DNA of 64,000 nt from Thermodesulfatator autotrophicus. GTDB taxonomy: Bacteria; Desulfobacterota; Thermodesulfobacteria; Thermodesulfobacteriales; Thermodesulfatatoraceae. Position 1 is the stretch's first letter. Each line of letters opens with the position of its first letter. This document shows, in pieces, positions 55,301 to 63,005 of the stretch. The stretch is taken from positions 1 to 64,000 of the forward strand of contig NZ_LSFI01000003.1 in assembly GCF_001642325.1 (NCBI RefSeq), written 5' to 3'. The translations under genes were made by a program, and so were the position numbers. The notes under the pieces were generated by a model, which was not told the DNA's origin, made no database searches, and saw only the letters and a list, made by a program, of their open reading frames with translations.

Positions 55301-56127
55301 CCGAGCTTTCCTTGAGAAACTTCCTCACTGGTAAGCCTTACTTTTTCACCTGAGTGGCCAAACCAATAGACTTCGTTTCCGTAAAGTTCAAGGTGCCAGT
55401 AGGAATCAATGTCAACCAGGTTGTAGCCGTTTCCAAGGATTACGGCATAAGCTCCCTGGCTGTTTTCAAAGTAGCGCACCTGGGCAAGCTCTGAGAGCCT
55501 GGCTACCAATTTATCGCGCTGGTCCCGCAGGTCGTTGGCCTGATGTAGGCCTGATTCAGCGGCGGTTATCTGGCGGTTTATCTCGGCAATTTGCTTGGCA
55601 AGGTCGTTTATTTCATTTACCACATCGCGCAGTTTAAGCCTTACATTTTGCTCAAGGTCAACAATGCCCTGGTATTTATCACTTATGGCCTCAGCCAGAA
55701 CCTGTCCTTTTTCTATTACCACCCGGCGTTCAGGAATACCCTCAGCCCGGTTAGAAAGCCCCTGCCAGGCAGTAAAAAAGTCATCAAGCATCTTGGAAAG
55801 GCCAAGGGGGTTGGCCTCGTTAAAAAGGCCCTGAATAAGGTCAAGCCCGGTCTCTTCCGCAGAAAGAAGGCCAAGGTCACTGCGCTTCAGGTTGAGATTG
55901 GCCTCAAGAAAGGCGTCAAAGTAGCGTTTTATCTGCTCTACTTTGACTCCGCTTCCCATGGGGCCAGCCGGCCCGGGAGTGGGCGGGTAAGGTGCGTTTA
56001 CCACTTTTTGGCGAGAGTAGCCCTCGGTGTCCACATTGGCCACATTGTGGCCGGTAACATGGACTCCTGTCTGAAAGGCCAGAAGCGAATTTTTGGCAAT
56101 GTTTAAAGCGCTATAAAGGCCAGCCAT
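52336..56127 (-). CDS. flgK: Very large hook-associated protein FlgK
   Basis: The 1263-aa protein has FlgK ends: LYSALNIAKNSLLAFQTGVH with NVANVDTEGYSRQ at the start, and EEMANLIKYQQAFSASAKIL at the end. FlgK is the first junction protein above the hook. The usual length is roughly 450-650 aa, so about 600 residues are inserted in the middle and form repeated beta-rich modules (for example LSGSLTVSFFDASGQEI-like stretches). Acidic loops DSDNDGVPD (about 1080-1088) and DLDNDGQAD (about 1107-1115) look like calcium-binding type 3 repeats. Confidence 0.93.
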   Translation of the reverse strand: MAGLYSALNIAKNSLLAFQTGVHVTGHNVANVDTEGYSRQKVVNAPYPPTPGPAGPMGSGVKVEQIKRYFDAFLEANLNLKRSDLGLLSAEETGLDLIQGLFNEANPLGLSKMLDDFFTAWQGLSNRAEGIPERRVVIEKGQVLAEAISDKYQGIVDLEQNVRLKLRDVVNEINDLAKQIAEINRQITAAESGLHQANDLRDQRDKLVARLSELAQVRYFENSQGAYAVILGNGYNLVDIDSYWHLELYGNEVYWFGHSGEKVRLTSEEVSQGKLGGWLRIVEQISNDWNYEYVISERNVFTPDGKLVKENTTWKELGLTGGVNITFSGTDHFGEEITGSYSTTDDTQTVRDFLNAIEKAYHYKVQAYLTEDGRLVVKDAVQGGGKLTFEITSGPLAFGRFDDEAANHRVEELNLTGKFQLFAKELIRAVNEIHTQGVGLKFYEGELEGTFQSDGSLKSLPFFQDIKGDGSLFVWLKDPAGKITPVKVDFALPSTATLDDVAGQINDAFKRLGFNPDTSVKALVRGGRLVFQAQEGFGFAFSNDTSGILAATGINVFFTGFDAGSIGLNEKLSVNPEYLAAARLDREAWRSETNLFSEFRSKLPVSSWTSPVSEGDYKLFLRFYDASGKSLNQNFLVAYNLASSEADINNLKTQIESFLANNYLEDFQVETFRLNGNEWGLKIFSSFEDRLEEVRLALNNEFSLGATIEDQVWVDVRADDTLKDVMARLDRVAGLRAYVDPDDYLVLRLDPNSYKNYASFELGLEDPENKGSLLKEFKNLGLYVPQFNQATGKSIFSGLEPLLKPTQYVADIGSLDPSSLGFSGSLTVSFFDASGQEIAGSSFSVSGGSLSDVVATLDARSELKAYIDNGEVVITLENPPSGTAYFVLEEDNEAASWGHIYLNGGSFDLSFKIGTIENWLFDEKVKPIDVDPENEVSDPFRIAISSDEGLIQLIKKYNAPENARYGLLAEIDTAGRLVVKTSGLYDTRSFVITDGGVKEAFAENITANKFDPDENNWYFLTDSPVGLNDSFDAQSITISYLKPDGTTLSTETISLNSGDTLEDFLKKLNKDSDTDTEFIDSDNDGVPDFSAGLDASGRLYLRINDPDLDNDGQADWVSFKMESSLTDPEGNLVAYLGRKSYTQTRSLIDDLQGFSPQPGDNRNALRLSALSDARRENLGEASISDYYTAIVGEVGIATKTVKNSKTFMEDLINQLNIMRDSISGVSLDEEMANLIKYQQAFSASAKILTVADEMLDTLIQSKR

Positions 56128-56128
56128 T

Positions 56129-56461
56129 TTACACCTCTACGCTTAAAAGCTGTGCTCCTTTTATGTTTTCAGCTTTACCCTTGGCGGTGTAAACCCCTTT
56201 GGGAGCAAAGTGTTTGCCAAGAAAGCGGTAGGCCTCTTCAATAAAGGCAAGCCCGGCTTTAAGAAGCATCTGGTTGTGCTCACTCAGGCGAGTGATCTCT
56301 TCGCGGAGTTCACGCGAAAGCGGCGCTTTTTTAAGACTCGGGTCCTTGAGAAGGGTTTCTTTTTCTTTGAGACAATCAAGAAGTTTTTCTATGTTGCCAG
56401 AAACAATGGCTTTGCGTTCTTCTTCTAAGATTTCCGCAAGCCTTTGCCAGGGATTTCTCAT
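56129..56461 (-). CDS. flgN: FlgN-like chaperone
   Basis: The 110-aa helical protein (LAEILEEERKAIVSGNIEKL, LKEKETLL, LREEITRLSEHNQMLLKAGL) fits FlgN, the chaperone of FlgK and FlgL. It is encoded one base upstream of flgK. Sequence similarity across FlgN proteins is low, so context carries most of the weight. GGAGG precedes the ATG. Confidence 0.8.
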   Translation of the reverse strand: MRNPWQRLAEILEEERKAIVSGNIEKLLDCLKEKETLLKDPSLKKAPLSRELREEITRLSEHNQMLLKAGLAFIEEAYRFLGKHFAPKGVYTAKGKAENIKGAQLLSVEV

Positions 56462-56484
56462 GGCCTACCTCCTGTCTGTTTTAT

Positions 56485-56720
56485 GAGGCTGCTTCACCCC
56501 GCTCGCCGTAACAATAGTGCATCTCATTGCGGGCCATACCCCTTTCAGTCATTGCGAGCCATGTTCCCACCTCGTCATTGCGAGCGGAGCGAAGCAATCC
56601 AGATCCCTTCGCTACCGCTCGGGACAAGGATTACTTCGTCGGCTTTTTGGCCTCCTCGCGGTGACAAAGAGAAAGCGTCACCGCAAGGCCTAGTAAAAGG
56701 CCGAAGTAATCTCTTTAAAA
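56485..56720. repeat. Dispersed repeats between flgN and rod-binding gene
   Basis: CATTGCGAGCGGAGCGAAGC followed by AATCC, ATTGCGAGCCATGTTCCC and GTCGGCTTTTTGGCCTCCTC units lie in this gap. The gap 56462-56738 holds no gene. Confidence 0.75.
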
Positions 56721-56738
56721 GTGCCAACCCCTCTCTCA

Positions 56739-57047
56739 TTATTTACTCCCGGCCATTTTCCCGTATTTCTGGCTAAGCTCCCGGTAAAGCATCTCTGAGA
56801 GTCCGGTGCCTTTCTGGGCAAGCCTTCTTGAAACTTCCTGATAAAAAAAGTCTTCATACATCTCCCTTTGAAAACTTTTCGGCACCAATCCGCCTTCAGG
56901 TATAGTTTTTTTAAGGCCCTTTAATATCTGGTAAAGAAAAACAGCCTCAAACTCCTGGCAGGCTTTACGCAAAGCAGCCTCACGGTCTTTTTTAGCCAGG
57001 CTTTCAAGTTTTTGAATGCTTTTCAGGTCAAGGCTTGTTATCTTCAT
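56739..57047 (-). CDS. flgJ: Rod-binding FlgJ N-terminal-type protein
   Basis: The 102-aa protein matches the rod-binding domain of FlgJ: ACQEFEAVFLYQILKGLKKT, then DFFYQEVSRRLAQKGTGLSEM. The C-terminal muramidase domain of enteric FlgJ is absent, as in many other bacteria. It helps rod assembly in the periplasm. It lies directly after flgI. Confidence 0.9.
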   Translation of the reverse strand: MKITSLDLKSIQKLESLAKKDREAALRKACQEFEAVFLYQILKGLKKTIPEGGLVPKSFQREMYEDFFYQEVSRRLAQKGTGLSEMLYRELSQKYGKMAGSK

Positions 57048-57055
57048 AAAAATTC

Positions 57056-58147
57056 CTACATAATGACCAGTTCAGCCTGTAAGGCCCCTGCCCTTTTTAT
57101 GGCCTGGAAGATAGCAATGAGGTCCCGCGGGGTAGCGCCAACGGCGTTAAGCGCCCGCACCAGCTCCCCAATACTTACCCCTTCTTCAAGCACCACCAGG
57201 CGAGCTTTTTCTTCTTCTACTTTTATTTCTGTTTCAGGCACTACTACTGTTTCTCCAGCCGAAAAAGGCGGCTGTATCACCTGAGGGGTCTCTTTTATCT
57301 GCACTGAAAGATTGCCGTGAGCAATGGCCACGCGGGAGATACGCACGTTTTCCCCCATAACCACCGTGCCGGTGCGTTCGTCTATCACCACACGTGCCGG
57401 GACATCTGGCTCAACTGAAAGGTCACCTATTTCTGCCAGCAGGGAAACCACCTTTCCGCGATACTTTGCTGGCACCAGGACCGTCAAAGTGCGTCCGTCA
57501 AGGGGCTTGGCGTAGGGGCCGTTTAGATAGGCGTTTATAGCCTCAGCCGCTCGGGCCACCGTGGTAAAGTCTGTCTCCCGAAAAGAGAGGCGTAAGACCC
57601 CTTTGCCGTTTATGCTAACCGGGACTTCTCTTTCAACAATGGCTCCGCCGGGAATCTTGCCCACTGTGGGGTGGTTTTTCTGAGCCGTAGCGCCGGCTCC
57701 AGCCGCGGCAAAGCCACCTAGAGAAATTGGCCCCTGGGCCAGGGCATAAACCTGGCCGTCGGGGCCACGGAGGGGGGTTATTAACAACGTGCCTCCCTGG
57801 AGGCTCTTGGCATCGCCAATAGAGGAAACTGTTACATCAATGCGCTGGCCAGCCCTTACAAAAGGGGGAAGCTCAGCGGTTACCATCACCGCGGCTACGT
57901 TTTTGAGCTTCACCTGGTTGCGATCCACATGAACGCCAAAGCGTTCAAGCATGTTCACCACCGACTGCACGGCAAACTTACTCTGGTCTCCGTCACCGGT
58001 GCCTTGAAGCCCCACCACAACGCCGTAGCCAATAAGGCTATTTGAGCGCACGCCTTCAATGTTTACCAGATCTTTAAGGCGTGCGGCGTGAATGGACCCT
58101 GAGTTTAACAATATGGCTAGCAGTAGAATCAAAACCCGCCTCACCAT
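57056..58147 (-). CDS. flgI: Flagellar P-ring protein FlgI
   Basis: The 363-aa periplasmic P-ring protein has a signal peptide (LILLLAILLNSGSIHA) and core motifs RLKDLVNIEGVRSNSLIGYG, GLQGTGDGDQ and DVTVSSIGDAKSLQGGTLL. Length is typical. It forms the bushing around the rod in the peptidoglycan layer. It is nine bases after flgH in the same operon. Confidence 0.97.
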   Translation of the reverse strand: MVRRVLILLLAILLNSGSIHAARLKDLVNIEGVRSNSLIGYGVVVGLQGTGDGDQSKFAVQSVVNMLERFGVHVDRNQVKLKNVAAVMVTAELPPFVRAGQRIDVTVSSIGDAKSLQGGTLLITPLRGPDGQVYALAQGPISLGGFAAAGAGATAQKNHPTVGKIPGGAIVEREVPVSINGKGVLRLSFRETDFTTVARAAEAINAYLNGPYAKPLDGRTLTVLVPAKYRGKVVSLLAEIGDLSVEPDVPARVVIDERTGTVVMGENVRISRVAIAHGNLSVQIKETPQVIQPPFSAGETVVVPETEIKVEEEKARLVVLEEGVSIGELVRALNAVGATPRDLIAIFQAIKRAGALQAELVIM

Positions 58148-58155
58148 TTACCCCC

Positions 58156-58854
58156 TTAAAACGGCCAGATAAGGAATAAGGCTCGGGATAACCAGCCAGG
58201 GCCCCGGGTGGCCTCGGTGGCTGGCCCCATACCGCTATATTCAATGCGAGCGTCAGCCAGCTGGGTGGAAAGCACGGTATTGTCCGCCGCCACATCCTGC
58301 GGGCGCACAATGCCGGTAATAGTGATGTATTCAAGATTTTCGTCCTGCCGCACCGTACGCACTCCCTGAATCACCAAATTGCCGTTAGGAAGGACCTCCA
58401 CCACTCTGGCGGTGATAGTGGCCACGATGTTGGTATTACGCGAAAGCTGGCCCTGGCCGTCAGTGGTGGACCCCAGGCCTCCGCTAAACATGGGGTCTGC
58501 ATTAAAACGGCGGTTCCTTTCTTCAATGGCCTTTTCAAAACCGAGCATGGCCTTGATACCGGCACTGGCTTCAGACTTGCGGGAGATTTTGTTACTAACC
58601 TTGCTTGAACTCTGATAGTTCTCAACGATTTTTATGGTGATGACATCCCCCACCCGCCGGGCGCGGTGGTCTTCAAAGAAAAAGCTCTGGCTACCGGCAA
58701 AAAGTGAGCCTTCTTTGGGCTTCTCCTGTTTGGGGACAGGCACATAGACTTTTGGCGGTGGCGGCGGCCCTATGGCCACGTTTTTAGGTGGCCCACAAGC
58801 CGTAAGCCCTAAAGCCAGAATCAACAAACTCAAAAAAGTCAATTTTTTGACCAT
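58156..58854 (-). CDS. flgH: Flagellar L-ring lipoprotein FlgH
   Basis: The 232-aa lipoprotein has a lipobox LTAC at the end of the signal peptide and FlgH motifs GSLFAGSQSFFFEDHRARRV, GDVITIKIVENYQ and GIVRPQDVAADNTV. The L-ring sits in the outer membrane, supporting a Gram-negative envelope. It overlaps flgA by one base. Confidence 0.97.
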   Translation of the reverse strand: MVKKLTFLSLLILALGLTACGPPKNVAIGPPPPPKVYVPVPKQEKPKEGSLFAGSQSFFFEDHRARRVGDVITIKIVENYQSSSKVSNKISRKSEASAGIKAMLGFEKAIEERNRRFNADPMFSGGLGSTTDGQGQLSRNTNIVATITARVVEVLPNGNLVIQGVRTVRQDENLEYITITGIVRPQDVAADNTVLSTQLADARIEYSGMGPATEATRGPGWLSRALFLIWPF

Positions 58855-59552
58855 TAGAACTTCACCTCCACCGTGCCCGCGTTAACCACCTGGGCAAAAA
58901 TTTCTTTTTTACTAGAAAGGTTGCGCACCCGGATTATCTCTCCCGGGCGGCCATTCTGGCGGGCCTCACCCAGGGCAGTAACCATAAAGTTTGGCCCTCT
59001 AGCCACAATGCGAACGATTTTCCCTCGTTTAACCACCGGAGGCACTTCAAGGGCATAAGCCCTTATTACCTGCCCGGGCCGCACGCTGACTTTAAGCCTT
59101 TTGCCAAGGGCGTTTTCCAGAGAATTTATGGCATCCTGCGGCAGGCGGCTGACCGGCCGCTTTTCAAGGGCTACATCGCTTTCGTCAATAACTTCGTGGC
59201 GGCCAAGGGGGCGCTGGGCCACCAGCACCGGAAGATAGGCTTCCATAAAGCCCATAACCCGCACCCGGGCAAGCACCCTGTCGTTTTGGTAAAAATCAAC
59301 CAGCATCGTATTAAGCCCGAGCTTTGGCCGGCCTTTCAGGCGAACCACAAAACTGGCATTATCAGGGAGCTCAACGCGCTCTGGCTCCACAATGAGCCTT
59401 TCAATCTTGATTTCGCCCTTAACCCAGGTAAGCCTTTCTGAGACTTCTTTTAAGAAGAGCTTGCGGAAAAAGGCCTCATCGTAAGTTTTGGCCCAGAGAG
59501 CCTGGGCAGTTAAGAAAATAGTCAAAATTATGACAGGCAAATACTTCCTCAT
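58854..59552 (-). CDS. flgA: P-ring assembly chaperone FlgA
   Basis: The 232-aa protein has a signal peptide (VIILTIFLTAQALWA) and the C-terminal SAF-type region: VARGPNFMVTALGEARQNGR and GEIIRVRNLSSKKEIFAQV. FlgA helps assemble the P-ring in the periplasm. Its place between flgG and flgH is usual. Confidence 0.94.
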   Translation of the reverse strand: MRKYLPVIILTIFLTAQALWAKTYDEAFFRKLFLKEVSERLTWVKGEIKIERLIVEPERVELPDNASFVVRLKGRPKLGLNTMLVDFYQNDRVLARVRVMGFMEAYLPVLVAQRPLGRHEVIDESDVALEKRPVSRLPQDAINSLENALGKRLKVSVRPGQVIRAYALEVPPVVKRGKIVRIVARGPNFMVTALGEARQNGRPGEIIRVRNLSSKKEIFAQVVNAGTVEVKF

Positions 59553-59558
59553 GGCACC

Positions 59559-60341
59559 TTACCGTTTCACGTTGTTGGCCATTTCAAGAAGGCTATCTGC
59601 CGTTTGAATAGTCTTAGAATTGGCCTCATAGGCCCGCTGGGTAACAATCATCTGGACCATTTCTTCCACCACGTCCACGTTTGACATTTCAAGATAGCCC
59701 TGAGCTATAGTGCCAAAACCTTCTGAACCTGGTGTGCCTTCAATTACATCGCCCGCGGCGTCACTTGCCTGCAAAAGATTCCGCCCCACGGCATAGAGGC
59801 CTGCGGGATTTGGGAAGTCATAAAGGAGAATCTGGCCAAGATTCTGGGTGGTGCCGTCTCCCATAACCGCTGTTACCTGGCCGTCTTGCGTTATCTCAAG
59901 GCGCACGGTTCCCTGAGGGACGGTAATCTCGGGTTGGAGTTTGTAGCCGTCAGGGGTAACGATGTAGCCGTCGCGATCAACTTTAAAGTGGCCAGCGCGA
60001 GTGTAAAGCTCCTCACCGTTTACGATAACCTTGAAAAACCCCTGGCCTTCAATGGCCAGGTCAAGCTCGTTATTGGTTTGCTCGTAATCGCCCTGGGTAA
60101 AGATTTTTTCTACAGAAACCGGCCGCACACCAAGGCCGATTTCCATGCCTACTGGCACCTGTGAGCCTTCGCCGTTCAAGGCGCCGGCAAGCTTGAGCTT
60201 CTGATACAGAAGGTCCTGAAAGTCCGGGCGGCTCTTTTTAAACCCGGCGGTATTTACATTGGCCAGGTTGTTGGCAATAACATCAAGCTTTAACTGCTGG
60301 GCCTGCATGCCTGTGGCAGCTGACCATAGGCTTCTTATCAT
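59559..60341 (-). CDS. flgG: Distal rod protein FlgG
   Basis: The 260-aa protein starts [20 protein letters not shown] and has [20 protein letters not shown] and the C-terminal [18 protein letters not shown]. It builds the distal rod crossing the periplasm. The start at 60341 follows GGAGGAAGAA; a frame extended to 60374 would overlap flgF and is rejected. Confidence 0.96.
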   Translation of the reverse strand: MIRSLWSAATGMQAQQLKLDVIANNLANVNTAGFKKSRPDFQDLLYQKLKLAGALNGEGSQVPVGMEIGLGVRPVSVEKIFTQGDYEQTNNELDLAIEGQGFFKVIVNGEELYTRAGHFKVDRDGYIVTPDGYKLQPEITVPQGTVRLEITQDGQVTAVMGDGTTQNLGQILLYDFPNPAGLYAVGRNLLQASDAAGDVIEGTPGSEGFGTIAQGYLEMSNVDVVEEMVQMIVTQRAYEANSKTIQTADSLLEMANNVKR

Positions 60342-60351
60342 TTCTTCCTCC

Positions 60352-61131
60352 TTATGTTCTTCCGTAAGTTTCAATCATCCGGCTGGTATTATCTCCAAGC
60401 CTTTGAATGGACTTTTGAATAGCCTCAAATTCTCGCTGAATTTCTATGAGTTTTACCATCTCCACCAGGGGCTCCACATTTGAGCCTTCAAGATAACCCT
60501 GGCGTAGATCAGGATTTTCTACCGGGATTTCCTGGGCACCTTCTTCGGCCACGAAAAGGTTTTCACCGTATTTTTTGAGCTTGTTAGGGTCATTAAAAGT
60601 AACGATGTCAAAGCGACCTATTTCAGTACCGTCAATGGAAATGACACCAGAGGTGTCAACCTGAAAGCGAATATTCTCAATGGTGGTAAGCCCACCTTTG
60701 GCAAGGCCAGGGTCAATGACAACGGGAGCTCCGTCAGCAAGCACTGGATAGCCCTGGGCTGTGACCAGGCGGCGCTCAGCGTCCAGGCGGAAATTACCAG
60801 CCCGGGTGTAGGCAATGCCGTTAGGAGTTTCAACTTTAAAGAAACCCTCGCTCCCTATGGCTAAGTCCAGGGGGTTTCCCGTATGTTCAATAGGGCCATG
60901 TTGGAAATCCGTCTTAGGTGTCACTTCTTTGAACGTGCGCCAGTCATCAGGAGAACGAAAGGGGAACTTGCGCATGAGCACTTCACGGAAACCGAGAACA
61001 TCTCGCTTATAACCTGGTGTAGATACATTGGCCAGGTTGTTGGCGGTAACGTCAAGGCGCCTGATAAGAAGACGCCCACCTTCTAAGGCTTCAAGTAAAC
61101 CAAGTTGGGGATTAACTTTTATCGCTTTCAT
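60352..61131 (-). CDS. flgF: Proximal rod protein FlgF
   Basis: The protein of 259 aa matches Flg[40 protein letters not shown] and [20 protein letters not shown]. An ATG at 61146 would add five residues, but it overlaps a strong sigma-54 promoter whose start site should fall near 61135, so I prefer the ATG at 61131. Neither ATG has a good ribosome-binding site. It heads the flgF-flgG-flgA-flgH-flgI operon. Confidence 0.9.
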   Translation of the reverse strand: MKAIKVNPQLGLLEALEGGRLLIRRLDVTANNLANVSTPGYKRDVLGFREVLMRKFPFRSPDDWRTFKEVTPKTDFQHGPIEHTGNPLDLAIGSEGFFKVETPNGIAYTRAGNFRLDAERRLVTAQGYPVLADGAPVVIDPGLAKGGLTTIENIRFQVDTSGVISIDGTEIGRFDIVTFNDPNKLKKYGENLFVAEEGAQEIPVENPDLRQGYLEGSNVEPLVEMVKLIEIQREFEAIQKSIQRLGDNTSRMIETYGRT

Positions 61132-61146
61132 CGCCAAAATTTTCAT

Positions 61147-61161
61147 GCAATCTCGGTGCCA
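61147..61161 (-). promoter_or_regulatory. Sigma-54 promoter before flgF
   Basis: TGGCAC (61156-61161), five bases, then TTGC (61147-61150) followed by A match the -24/-12 sigma-54 consensus TGGCAC-N5-TTGC exactly. It is placed for the rod and ring operon, which is under sigma-54 control in many polar flagellates. Confidence 0.75.
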
Positions 61162-61186
61162 TGTTTCTTCTTGGTAGCTCTGTTTG

Positions 61187-61514
61187 TTTTGCCTGTCCCC
61201 ATTTTTTCGTTCTGTTCTAGCTCTAGCTTCATAGTTTCACTAGCTTCAAGAAATCATCAGGCAAAAATTTTGCCTGTCCCTCTCACTCGTAAAGAATACG
61301 TAGGCCGGTCATGACAAACCCTTCCCTGAGGATATTGCGAGCCACGAAACGGCGAAGCAATACCAGTGCCTTATGTTTTGCCTGTCCTCATTTTTGGCTT
61401 GACCGATTCGAAATATTTTTGCCTGTCCCCATTTTTTCCGGCATTTTTTCCGGGAAATATTTTCCCGGTAGGAAAAAATTTCCTAGCGCCTAAAAAGAAA
61501 AGGGACAGGCAAAA
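61187..61514. repeat. Cluster of TTTTGCCTGTCCC repeats
   Basis: TTTTGCCTGTCC(C) occurs directly at 61187, 61268, 61376 and 61417, and inverted as GGGACAGGCAAAA at 61502-61514. CAGGCAAAA-A-TTTTGCCTG (61259-61277) forms a perfect palindrome, and CCGGGAAATATTTTCCCGG (about 61450-61468) nearly another. One ATTGCGAGCC...GGCGAAGCAAT unit (61333-61361) is interspersed. The pattern resembles repeats linked to REP-associated transposases, but none is encoded here. The gap 61162-61596 holds no gene I can support. Confidence 0.75.
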
Positions 61515-61596
61515 TATTCTCTAAAAATTGAAATTCCTTCTTGAAATTGTTTTTCAGAAGCGTTAGAGTTTAAACAAACATTAAGGAGGAAAATTT

Positions 61597-62166
61597 ATGA
61601 AAATAGCTCTTACGGCCCAAGGGCCAACACTTGATTCACCATTTGACATGCATTTTGGCAGAGCTCCTTACTTCATCATTTTTGATGCTAACACTGGGGA
61701 GTGGCAGGCGGTAGAAAACCAGGCAGCCATGTCCCCTCAGGGCGCAGGCATTGCCGCGGCTAACTTCCTGGCTGAAAACGGTATAGAAGTTTTAGTCACC
61801 GGCCAGTGCGGGCCCAAAGCCTTTGCCGTTTTAAACGCTGCAGGAATTAAAGTTGCCCAGGTTCAAGCTGGCACCGTAAAAGAAGCCCTTGAGGCCTTTA
61901 AAGAAGGAAGCGTCTCTTACTTAGAAGCTCCCTCAGTAGAAGCCCACTTTGGTGGTGGAGCTCCTGGCCTTGGCAAAGTTACAGGCGCTGGTATGGGCCG
62001 CGGTATGGGAGGTGGTTTCGGCGGCGGAGGTGGCCGAGGCATGGGTGGTGGTCGTGGCTGTGGTGGTCGTGGCCAGGGTGGCGGCCGAGGGCAAGGCGGC
62101 TGTGGTGGTCGTGGCCAGGGTGGTGGTGCCTGCCGCCGCGGAGGAAAAGGTCGTGGTGGATTCTAA
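61597..62166 (+). CDS. NifX/NafY-family iron-molybdenum-cluster protein with Gly-rich tail
   Basis: The 189-aa protein begins with a dinitrogenase iron-molybdenum cofactor-binding domain (about 1-105): DSPFDMHFGRAPYFIIFD, VLVTGQCGPKAFAVLNAAGI. The last 65 residues are Gly-Arg rich with four cysteines (for example GRGCGGRGQGGG). Such proteins bind metal clusters. Together with the following MinD genes the layout recalls the orange-protein cluster of Desulfovibrio. AAGGAGG precedes the ATG. Confidence 0.88.
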   Translation: MKIALTAQGPTLDSPFDMHFGRAPYFIIFDANTGEWQAVENQAAMSPQGAGIAAANFLAENGIEVLVTGQCGPKAFAVLNAAGIKVAQVQAGTVKEALEAFKEGSVSYLEAPSVEAHFGGGAPGLGKVTGAGMGRGMGGGFGGGGGRGMGGGRGCGGRGQGGGRGQGGCGGRGQGGGACRRGGKGRGGF

Positions 62167-62171
62167 GAGCC

Positions 62172-63005
62172 ATGATTATTGCGGTAGCCAGCGGAAAAGG
62201 CGGAACAGGTAAAACTACGGTTTCAGTTGCTCTTACTGAAGCACTTTCTGCCAGGCTCCTTGACGCTGATGTTGAGGAGCCAAACGCTCATCTTTTTTTA
62301 CGGCCGAAAATAGAAGAAGAAACCCCCGTTTACCGCATGGTTCCAAAAGTTGACGAAAGCCTCTGCAGCTTTTGTGGTGAATGTAAAAAGATATGCCGTT
62401 TCAACGCCATAACCGTCTTTCCAGGGACAGTTCTCGTCTTCCCTGAACTTTGTCACGGCTGTTATGGATGTCTTGAAGTTTGCCCGGAAAAATGCATTAC
62501 CGAAGCACAAGTCCCGCTTGGAAAAATTCTTGCTGGTAAAGCCAAAGAGATCTTTTTAGCCTATGGCGAATTAAAAGTAGGAGAGGCCATGGCCTCTCCT
62601 TTAATTAAGGAACTTAAAAAGCGTTATCTAGACCCTCAAGGGCTAAACATTATAGACTGTCCTCCAGGTACGGCCTGCCCTGTGCTCACCGCTGTCCACG
62701 GAGTGGATTTCTGCTTACTGGTAACCGAACCAACTCCCTTTGGCCTGCACGACTTAAAACAGGCGGTTTGTGCCTTTGAAACCATGGGAATCCCTATGGG
62801 AGTGGTGATAAACCGGGCTCGTGAACCTTATGGCCCTCTTCACGAATTTTTAAAAGAAAAGAAGATTCCGGTATTGCTTGAAATTCCAGAAGAAAGAGCT
62901 ATCGCCGAAGCCTATGCCCAGGGGAAGACCCTGCTACAGGCTAAACCAGAAATGAAAAAAGATTTTGAGAATTTATACACGCAAATAACAGAGGCCCTGA
63001 CATGA
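62172..63005 (+). CDS. MinD-type ATPase with 2x[4Fe-4S] ferredoxin insert
   Basis: The 277-aa protein has a deviant Walker A (SGKGGTGKTT, from residue 7), then CSFCGECKKICRF and CHGCYGCLEVCPEKC, two ferredoxin motifs inside the ATPase fold, and DCPPGTACPV. These ATPases are common in sulfate reducers next to orange-protein genes; their function is not settled. It lies six bases after the NifX-like gene and shares an ATGA overlap with its paralogue. Confidence 0.92.
   Translation: MIIAVASGKGGTGKTTVSVALTEALSARLLDADVEEPNAHLFLRPKIEEETPVYRMVPKVDESLCSFCGECKKICRFNAITVFPGTVLVFPELCHGCYGCLEVCPEKCITEAQVPLGKILAGKAKEIFLAYGELKVGEAMASPLIKELKKRYLDPQGLNIIDCPPGTACPVLTAVHGVDFCLLVTEPTPFGLHDLKQAVCAFETMGIPMGVVINRAREPYGPLHEFLKEKKIPVLLEIPEERAIAEAYAQGKTLLQAKPEMKKDFENLYTQITEALT

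Noticed and set aside
61979-62212. Frames opposite or shifted within the Gly-rich tail
   Set aside because: Low-complexity GC-rich codons keep all frames open by chance.
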